A stretch of 64,000 nucleotides of DNA from Paraburkholderia sp. CNPSo 3274 (GTDB lineage Bacteria; Pseudomonadota; Gammaproteobacteria; Burkholderiales; Burkholderiaceae). The position numbers and the translations under genes were made by a program. Under the pieces are notes generated by a model. It was not told the origin of the DNA and ran no database searches. It saw only the letters and a program-made list of their open reading frames with translations. Below, one piece after another: positions 57,126-64,000 of this stretch; position 1 is the stretch's first letter; each line of letters opens with the position of its first letter. The stretch lies in the NCBI RefSeq assembly GCF_024206475.1, contig NZ_JAMBPR010000012.1:124001-188000 (forward strand). Direction: 5' to 3'.

Positions 57126-58082
57126 TCAGCGCTTGCCCTGCGCAAGTTCCTCGCTGACCGCCTCCCACAGCTCGCGCACGAGCGCCTGGCGCGCGTCGTC
57201 GCCCTGCGTCGCGAGCTTGTCGCGATAGAGGCGGATCTCCATGTCGAGCGTAAACTGGCCCTCCGGCACGCCGCGCGTGCCGCGATCGAGGCGAATCAGC
57301 TCGCCCTGGGCCACGGCGTCTTCCACCGCGCTGTGCGGCAAAAAGGCGATGCCGTGACCGGCCAGCGTCATCGCCTTGAGCCCTTCCGCCATGTCCGTTT
57401 CGTACACGCGGTCCAGATAGAGCCGCGCCGGTGCGTTGGCAACGATCACTTCGGTCATGCGGCCGAGATACGCGTTCGGTGTATAGGAGAGATAGGGTGC
57501 GGGCGCATCGGGCGTGCCGGGCAGCGTGTAACGCGCACGACCCGCGCGCTGCGGCGCCGAATACGGGCTGATCGACTCGACGCCGAGCGTAAGCGTGTCA
57601 TAACGCGCGGGGTCGAGCGTGACGGGGTGGCTTGGGTGGTGATAGCCCATCACGAGGTCGCAGCCGCCCTCCACGAGCGACAGCACGGCGTCGTGCACGT
57701 TCAGCGCGCGCAGCCGCGTGTGGATGCGGCCGAGCTTCGCCTCGATGCGCTGCAGCCAGCGCGGAAAGTACGTGAGCGAAAGGGTGTGCGGCACCGCGAA
57801 CTCGATCGTCGCAGCGGGCGTGGCCGTGTGGCCGCGCAACAGGGTGCGCGCCTCGTGAAACTGCGAAAGCATCGCGAGCGCCTGCTCGTAGAACACCTGG
57901 CCGGCCGCCGTCAGGCGCGTTGGATAAACCGAACGATCGATCAGCTCGGTGCCGAGCCACGCTTCGAGCGCCTGGATGCGGCGCGAGAAAGCCGGCTGCG
58001 TCACGTGGCGCAGTTCGGCCGAGCGACTGAAACTATGCGTCTCTGCAAGCGAGACGAAGTCTTCGAGCCATTTGAGTTCCAT
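57126..58082 (-). CDS. LysR-family regulator, probably of gdhA
   Basis: The 318-residue product has the LysR winged helix-turn-helix at its N-terminus (MELKWLEDFVSLAETHSFSR; VTQPAFSRRIQALEAWLG) and a periplasmic-binding-like effector domain beginning near residue 92 (ATIEFAVPHTLSLTYFPRWL). The ATG at 58082 gives the standard MELKWLEDF start. It lies upstream of gdhA on the same strand, about 200 nt away, and a LysR box is in that gap. The effector is unknown; glutamate or 2-oxoglutarate would be reasonable guesses. Confidence 0.9.
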   Translation of the reverse strand: MELKWLEDFVSLAETHSFSRSAELRHVTQPAFSRRIQALEAWLGTELIDRSVYPTRLTAAGQVFYEQALAMLSQFHEARTLLRGHTATPAATIEFAVPHTLSLTYFPRWLQRIEAKLGRIHTRLRALNVHDAVLSLVEGGCDLVMGYHHPSHPVTLDPARYDTLTLGVESISPYSAPQRAGRARYTLPGTPDAPAPYLSYTPNAYLGRMTEVIVANAPARLYLDRVYETDMAEGLKAMTLAGHGIAFLPHSAVEDAVAQGELIRLDRGTRGVPEGQFTLDMEIRLYRDKLATQGDDARQALVRELWEAVSEELAQGKR

Positions 58083-58114
58083 GCGGGCCAGCAAGCGGAT
58101 GAGAAGTCCGCATT

Positions 58115-59518
58115 CTAGGCCGGCGGGCGCACGCCTGGGCGCCGGTGCGGCGAAATTCGCGCGGCGCGCCGGCCGGATACCTTAGCGGGACGGATCGGAA
58201 AGCGCGGCTTCCAGTCGCCGGGCGCGTCCGTCGGCCAGCGGCCCGCGATCGGCGCAAGCTGTGCGGCCCCCGGGCCCTTCTGGATCGCGAACCAGGCATT
58301 GCCGGTGGGCGCGGAGAGCGGCAGAAGCGACTTGAGGGGCACGGAACGGAAAGCGTCGAAATGGTGGCGCGGGTTGCCCGCCCAGACGAGCCCGATACGG
58401 CGATGCGCGGCGCCCGACAGCGCGTTCACACGTGCGCGCCAAGCCGCGACCTGCACAGTATCGGCGCGCATATACGGCGTGCTGGAGTCGATCGGCCGGC
58501 CGGGAAACTTCAGCGGCAGGCTCTTCGTGTCGCACCAGTAGTCGTATTCCGAGGCGATGGCTTCGTCGCTCGGCGCGGCGTCGAGCACGCGCGCGACACC
58601 CGGCACCGTCGCCGCGAGCGACGCCAGTTCCGGCGCGACCCACGCGTGAACCTGCGCGCCCATCTGCGCCAGCAGGCCCGCATAGCGCACGAACTGGATC
58701 TGATCGCCCACGCCCTGCTCGCGGCAGATCAGGAAGGGCTTGCCTTCCAGCGGCTCGCCCCGCCACTCAGCGCACGGCAGCTTGCGGTAGTTGGCCCTGG
58801 CGGTCGTGGTGAGCTTGCGGTTCTCGAAGAGCGGCCAGCCGCCGGTGTAGCCTTCGCGCCTGAGCATCAGCATGCCGAGTTGAAAGCGCGATTCCGGCAA
58901 GTCGGGGTTCAGCTCCAGCGCGCGGCGGTAGTCAATCTCCGCTTCGTCGTAGCGCGCGAGCGCGGTCAGCGCGAATGCCAGATTGTTGATGATGGCCGCC
59001 CCATCGGGCTTGAGTTCCGCGGCACGCCGATAGAGCGGAATCGCCTCTTCGTAGCGGTGCATCGCGTCGTAGGCATAGCCGAGTTCAAAGAGCGCGAGCA
59101 CGTTGTCGGGCTCGCGTGCGACCACGGCCTCGAAGCAGGCGGCCGCCTCGCCGTGCTTCTCCATCGAGCGCAGCAGCCGGCCCATGTGGATCAGCGTCCT
59201 CAGATCACGGGGATCGAGCGCGGCGGCAATGCGGAACTCCGCAAGTGCGGCGTCTCGTTCGCCGTTGGCTTCCCGTGCGCGCCCGAGATTGAACACGAAG
59301 TGTGCGGATTGCGGCTCCAGCGAACGCGCACGCCGATAGCGCTGCGCCGCGCCGGCGAGATCGCCGAGTTCCATCAGCGCATTGCCGAGATTGTTGTGCG
59401 CGTTCGCGAAGTCGGGGGCGTGGGCGTCGTCGATCCGGCCCGCGCGGTGACAAGCAAGACCGGCTTCGATCAGGGCAGCGACGTGGTCGGTGGAGAGGAT
59501 GGCAGCATCGACAGTCAT
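58115..59518 (-). CDS. TPR protein with glycosyltransferase-like C-terminal region, damaged
   Basis: The 467-residue frame encodes about five TPR units (FANAHNNLGNALMELGDLAG; NVLALFELGYAYDAMHRYEE; GAAIINNLAFALTALARYDE; others). A region typical of TPR-linked heptosyltransferase-like proteins follows (LICREQGVGDQIQFVRYAGL; RRIGLVWAGNPRHHFDAFRS). The expected final part, with a DTSVAH-type motif, is missing: after RWPTDA the frame reads PGDWKPRFPIRPAKVSG. The +1 frame instead gives RRLEAALSDPSR and a stop at 58182, a plausible native C-terminus. This points to an out-of-frame deletion near 58210-58225. The N-terminal junction RIDDAHAPDFANAHN also looks shortened. The product is probably not functional. 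Confidence 0.7.
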   Translation of the reverse strand: MTVDAAILSTDHVAALIEAGLACHRAGRIDDAHAPDFANAHNNLGNALMELGDLAGAAQRYRRARSLEPQSAHFVFNLGRAREANGERDAALAEFRIAAALDPRDLRTLIHMGRLLRSMEKHGEAAACFEAVVAREPDNVLALFELGYAYDAMHRYEEAIPLYRRAAELKPDGAAIINNLAFALTALARYDEAEIDYRRALELNPDLPESRFQLGMLMLRREGYTGGWPLFENRKLTTTARANYRKLPCAEWRGEPLEGKPFLICREQGVGDQIQFVRYAGLLAQMGAQVHAWVAPELASLAATVPGVARVLDAAPSDEAIASEYDYWCDTKSLPLKFPGRPIDSSTPYMRADTVQVAAWRARVNALSGAAHRRIGLVWAGNPRHHFDAFRSVPLKSLLPLSAPTGNAWFAIQKGPGAAQLAPIAGRWPTDAPGDWKPRFPIRPAKVSGRRAARISPHRRPGVRPPA

Positions 59519-61170
<1,652 letters not shown>

Positions 61171-61189
61171 TCGCGACGCCGCAAGGCCA

Positions 61190-61226
61190 TAAAAAAAGCG
61201 CTCGATGGAATCGAGCGCTTTTTCGT
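61190..61226. terminator. Bidirectional terminator between purB and gntK
   Basis: AAAAAGCGCTCGAT (61193-61206) pairs with the arm ending in TCGAGCGCTTTTT (61211-61223) across a short loop. A and T runs flank both sides, between convergent genes. Confidence 0.92.
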
Positions 61227-61266
61227 TTACCGCCGCACGATCGAGTGATCGTGCGTGGCCGCGAAA

Positions 61267-61776
61267 TCAGGAGGCCTGATTGCGGCGCGCTTCCATCTGC
61301 TTCATCACCTCGTCGACGATCTGCTCGGGCGTGAGCTCGATGCTCACCTCGATCGCCTCATCGGCGCCCGGCTCTTCGAGCGTGTCGAGCTGGCTTTGCA
61401 GCAGCGACGGGTCGAAGAAGTGGCCGGTACGCGACGCGAGGCGCTCGTGCAGCACTTCGAGCGAGCCCTTCAGGTAGACGAAGCACACGTCGCGATCGTT
61501 GCCGCGCAAGATGTCGCGATACGAGCGCTTGAGCGACGAGCAGGTGAACACGGCCGTTTCGTGGGCGCGCTGCTTCTCCTCGATCGCCGCGCGAATCGTA
61601 CGCAGCCACGGCCAGCGGTCGTCGTCGGTGAGGGGAATGCCGTCGTGCATCTTCTTTTTGTTGGCTTCGCTGTGGAAGGCGTCGCCGTCGGTGAAGGTGC
61701 ACTCGAGGCGCTCGGCGAGCAATTCGCCGATGCGTGTCTTGCCTGCGCCCGACACGCCCATCGCTATCAAAATCAT
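61267..61776 (-). CDS. gntK: Gluconokinase
   Basis: GntK phosphorylates gluconate to 6-phosphogluconate. The 169-residue product has the P-loop MGVSGAGKTRIGELLAERL at residues 6-24, then FTDGDAFHSEANKKKMHDGI with the gluconate-binding residues, and HETAVFTCSSLKRSYRDILR. The ribosome site AGGAG lies 7 nt before the ATG. Directly upstream of that site is a 40-bp hairpin element, also found near recG. The order eda-gntT-gntK on one strand forms a gluconate/Entner-Doudoroff set. Confidence 0.95.
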   Translation of the reverse strand: MILIAMGVSGAGKTRIGELLAERLECTFTDGDAFHSEANKKKMHDGIPLTDDDRWPWLRTIRAAIEEKQRAHETAVFTCSSLKRSYRDILRGNDRDVCFVYLKGSLEVLHERLASRTGHFFDPSLLQSQLDTLEEPGADEAIEVSIELTPEQIVDEVMKQMEARRNQAS

Positions 61777-61793
61777 TGACTGCTCCTGTCGAA

Positions 61794-61833
61794 CGGAGTT
61801 AGCGCTTTCGCGCTTACTCCGGTCCCATGCAAC
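61794..61833 (-). repeat. 40-bp hairpin repeat element, copy 2, in the gntK leader
   Basis: Read on the minus strand the element begins GTTGCATGGGACCGG and folds as CGGAGTAAGCGC-GAAA-GCGCTAACTCCG, a hairpin with one A-A mismatch and a GAAA tetraloop. The hairpin ends about 17 nt before the gntK ATG, next to its AGGAG site. It matches copy 1 (8338-8377) at most positions, with a compensatory stem change. It could be a translational control hairpin, an mRNA end-protecting element or a mobile palindrome. Confidence 0.75.
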
Positions 61834-61855
61834 ATGATTGCAACATAGTTGCGCG

Positions 61856-63217
61856 TTACACCACCGCTGCGAGGGCGAAGGTAAGCCCGAGGCCCAGCAG
61901 CGAAATAATGGTCTCCAGCAATGACCATGTCTTGAACGTCTGAACGACGCTCATGCCGAAATACTCCTTGATCAGCCAGAATCCGCCGTCATTGACGTGC
62001 GAGAAGATCAGCGAGCCCGAGCCCGTGGCGAGCACGAGCAGCTCCGGCTTCACGGTCATGGCGCTGGCCGATGCGATCGGCGCGACGATGCCGCAGGCCG
62101 TAGTCATGGCGACCGTGGCGGAGCCCGTTGCGAGACGGATCAGCGCGGCGACGAGCCAGCCGAGCAACAGCGGCGACAGATGTTCGTTCTGCGCCAGTTC
62201 GACGATCTGCTTCGACACGCCGCTGTCCATCAGCACGCGGCCAAAGCCGCCGCCCGCGCCCACGATCAGCGTGATGCCCGCGATCGGCGCGAGACAGTCG
62301 CCGCAGAACTTCTGGATCTGCTCGCGTGTAAAGCCGCGTTGCGCGCCGAAGGTCCAGAAGCTTACCAGCACGGCGATCAGCAGCGCGACGTCCGAGGTGC
62401 CGATAAAGTGCATCAGATTGTTCGGCAACGTCTTGGGTGCGAACACGAGATCGGCCCAGCTGCCGATCAGCATGAGGATCACGGGCAGCAGGATCGTGAA
62501 GAGCGTGACGCCGAAGCTCGGCAGCTCGCTATCGGGCTTGGGGTCGGCCTTGCTCACGAACTGCTCGGAAAGCGGATTGCTCTCCGGCAGCTTGATGTAG
62601 CGGTGAATGAAGAGCGCGAAAAGCGGCCCGGCGATGATCGCCGTGGGCACGCCCACGATCAGGCCGTAAGCGATGGTCTTGCCGATGTCGGCGTGATACG
62701 CCTGTACGGCGAGGAGCGCGGCCGGGTGCGGCGGAATGAGCCCGTGCACGACCGAAAGGCCTGCCACCATCGGCAGGCCGATCAGCAGCAGCGACTTGCC
62801 CGTGCGCTTGGCGACGTTGAACGCGATCGGTATGAGCAGCACGAAGCCGACTTCGAAGAACACCGGCAAGCCGACGATGATCGCGACGACCATCATGGCC
62901 CAGTGAATGTTCTTCTCGCCGAACCAGCGAATGAGCGTCGTGGCGACGCGCTCGGCGCCACCCGACTCCGCCATCATCTTGCCGAGCATCGTGCCGAGGC
63001 CCACCACGATGGCGATGTGGCCGAGCGTGTTGCCGTTGCCGGTCTCGAACGACTTGACGATCTGATCCATCGGCATGCCGACGGCGAGGCCGAGCAGCAG
63101 CGAAACGATGATCAGGACGAGAAACGGATAAACCTTGAAGCGCGTGATCAGCAAGATCAGCGCGGCGATCGCGACGAGCGCGTAAATCAGCAGCATGCTG
63201 CCGTGGGCCACTCCCAT
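61856..63217 (-). CDS. gntT: Gluconate:proton symporter (GntP family)
   Basis: The 453-residue inner-membrane protein has about 12 spans and typical GntP-family stretches: FETGNGNTLGHIAIVVGLGT near residue 57, VHGLIPPHPAALLAVQAYHA, TGSATVAMTTACGIVAPIAS and FSHVNDGGFWLIKEYFGMSV. It imports gluconate with protons. The ATG at 63217 has GGAG upstream. It lies between eda and gntK, 80 nt before gntK with the hairpin element in the gap. Confidence 0.94.
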   Translation of the reverse strand: MGVAHGSMLLIYALVAIAALILLITRFKVYPFLVLIIVSLLLGLAVGMPMDQIVKSFETGNGNTLGHIAIVVGLGTMLGKMMAESGGAERVATTLIRWFGEKNIHWAMMVVAIIVGLPVFFEVGFVLLIPIAFNVAKRTGKSLLLIGLPMVAGLSVVHGLIPPHPAALLAVQAYHADIGKTIAYGLIVGVPTAIIAGPLFALFIHRYIKLPESNPLSEQFVSKADPKPDSELPSFGVTLFTILLPVILMLIGSWADLVFAPKTLPNNLMHFIGTSDVALLIAVLVSFWTFGAQRGFTREQIQKFCGDCLAPIAGITLIVGAGGGFGRVLMDSGVSKQIVELAQNEHLSPLLLGWLVAALIRLATGSATVAMTTACGIVAPIASASAMTVKPELLVLATGSGSLIFSHVNDGGFWLIKEYFGMSVVQTFKTWSLLETIISLLGLGLTFALAAVV

Positions 63218-63510
63218 GAGGCTCCTCTCCAGGTAGTTGTTCGAAGTCCTTTTGCCCTGTGCGGCGACGGATGAGCGCAGCAGCGGCCCACGCGGGACAA
63301 AAGTTGTCGGCCGTCGCCGGGCCGGGGATTGTAGAGCTTATAACGACTTTTCGTGCAGCGTGCTTGAAAGACACGCGAGCCGCGCAAAGCGCGCGCCTGA
63401 AAGGCGCCGTTTGCGCGGCTCGTTGCACGCCCTTCGTACATGCGGGGCGCGGCATTCCGGTCTTCGTTGCGCCGCAGCATGCGGCGCGCGCGTCGAGCGC
63501 AAGCGCTCGA
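63218..63510. other. eda-gntT intergenic region
   Basis: This 293-nt gap has no supported gene. A TTATAA-like AT-rich patch near 63335-63352 on the minus strand could be part of a gntT promoter, giving gntT-gntK their own transcript. No operator or terminator is confidently seen. Confidence 0.35.
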
Positions 63511-64000
63511 TTAGCGCACCGGGCGCGACAACTCGCTCGCGGCGTGCGCCAGGCGCGTGACTTCGTCCCAGTTCTGCGCGGCGATGGCCGCCTTCGGCGT
63601 GAGCCACGAACCGCCCACGCATACCACGTTGGGCAGCGCGAGGAAGGTCGGCGCGGATTCGGCGCTGATCCCGCCCGTCGGGCAGAACTTGAGCGTCGGG
63701 AACGGGCCATGGAAGGCCTGCAGCATGTTCAGCCCGCCGGCCGGAACCGCCGGGAAGAACTTGACGATCTCGTAGCCCAGTTCCATCGCGACGATGATGT
63801 CGGTCGGCGTCATCACGCCCGGCAGGAGCGGCAGGCCCGCGTCGAGCGAAGCCTGATGGATCTCGCGCGTGAGGCCCGGCGAAACGCCGAACTGTGCGCC
63901 GGCCTTCTTCGCGAGCGCGCAGTGCTCGGGCTTCGTGATCGTGCCCACACCCACGACAATGTCCGGCGCGATCTTCGCGGCGCGCTCGATAGCTTCGAGG
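63511..64000 (-). CDS. eda: KDPG/KHG aldolase (N-terminus beyond the window)
   Basis: Eda splits 2-keto-3-deoxy-6-phosphogluconate into pyruvate and glyceraldehyde-3-phosphate, the last Entner-Doudoroff step. The visible 162 residues include VVGVGTITKPEHCALAKKAG, then QFGVSPGLTREIHQASLDAG, PLLPGVMTPTDIIVAMELGY, the Schiff-base lysine in EIVKFFPAVPAGG, and TLKFCPTGGISAESAPTFLA. The frame continues past 64000, so the start is not seen. It groups with gntT and gntK for gluconate catabolism. Confidence 0.95.
   Translation of the reverse strand, partial: LEAIERAAKIAPDIVVGVGTITKPEHCALAKKAGAQFGVSPGLTREIHQASLDAGLPLLPGVMTPTDIIVAMELGYEIVKFFPAVPAGGLNMLQAFHGPFPTLKFCPTGGISAESAPTFLALPNVVCVGGSWLTPKAAIAAQNWDEVTRLAHAASELSRPVR

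Overview
The window is a gene-dense, GC-rich stretch of bacterial chromosome whose gene content and order (proC-ubiA, recG-oxyR, queA-tgt-yajC-secDF, dusB-fis-purH-ruvCAB, tyrS-dtd, erpA, rpsI-rplM, rnpB, pyrC, gltIJKL-gdhA, purB, gntK) fit the primary chromosome of a Burkholderia-group betaproteobacterium (Burkholderia, Paraburkholderia or Caballeronia). This is judged from remembered gene order and protein sequences, not from a search. I see no phage, insertion sequence, CRISPR array, tRNA or obvious genomic island. Nearly all of it is housekeeping DNA, so I do not claim a new multi-gene system.

Layout. 1-1.9 kb: end of yggS, proC, then convergent ubiA. 2.0-8.2 kb, minus strand: an oxidative-stress block (oxyR, katA, a 58-residue membrane peptide, dps) downstream of recG. 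8.5-14.6 kb, plus: queuosine genes queA-tgt and the Sec accessory genes yajC-secD-secF. 14.7-15.9 kb, minus: two tandem YceI proteins. 16.3-20.1 kb, plus: pqiA-pqiA-pqiB-pqiC, an MCE-type envelope lipid transport operon. 20.4-23.1 kb, plus: a 23S rRNA methyltransferase, a VOC protein and a WYL regulator. 23.2-26.0 kb, minus: the pnt transhydrogenase operon with a broken pntB. 26.3-29.9 kb, plus: NUDIX, mnmA and a membrane-anchored glutamate-synthase-like protein; then a GST on minus. 30.8-40.3 kb, plus: pepP, ubiH-like, dusB-fis, purH, ruvC-ruvA-ruvB and an MpaB-family protein. 40.4-44.3 kb, minus: livK-like, then the tyrS-dtd-phosphatase operon. 44.7-48.4 kb: anmK, erpA, rplM-rpsI, a candidate small RNA and osmC. 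48.5-52.2 kb: rnpB, DUF3025, pyrC and a class II amidotransferase. 52.3-58.1 kb, minus: a glutamate/aspartate block (gltI-J-K-L importer, gdhA, LysR regulator). 58.1-64 kb: a damaged TPR protein, purB, and gntK-gntT-eda for gluconate catabolism, running off the end.

Points most worth a second look: (1) a complete-looking small RNA gene upstream of rplM (promoter, 5' hairpin, doubled anti-Shine-Dalgarno-like C/U tract, intrinsic terminator); (2) a 40-bp hairpin element present twice, about 53 kb apart, with a compensatory base-pair change, one copy forming the 5' leader of gntK; (3) two out-of-frame internal deletions, in pntB and in the TPR gene, which are either real gene decay or assembly faults; (4) a textbook LysR-type operator about 64 bp upstream of the predicted gdhA start site, next to the lysR gene; (5) a palindrome upstream of the VOC/WYL pair; (6) an attenuator between gltI and gltJ.
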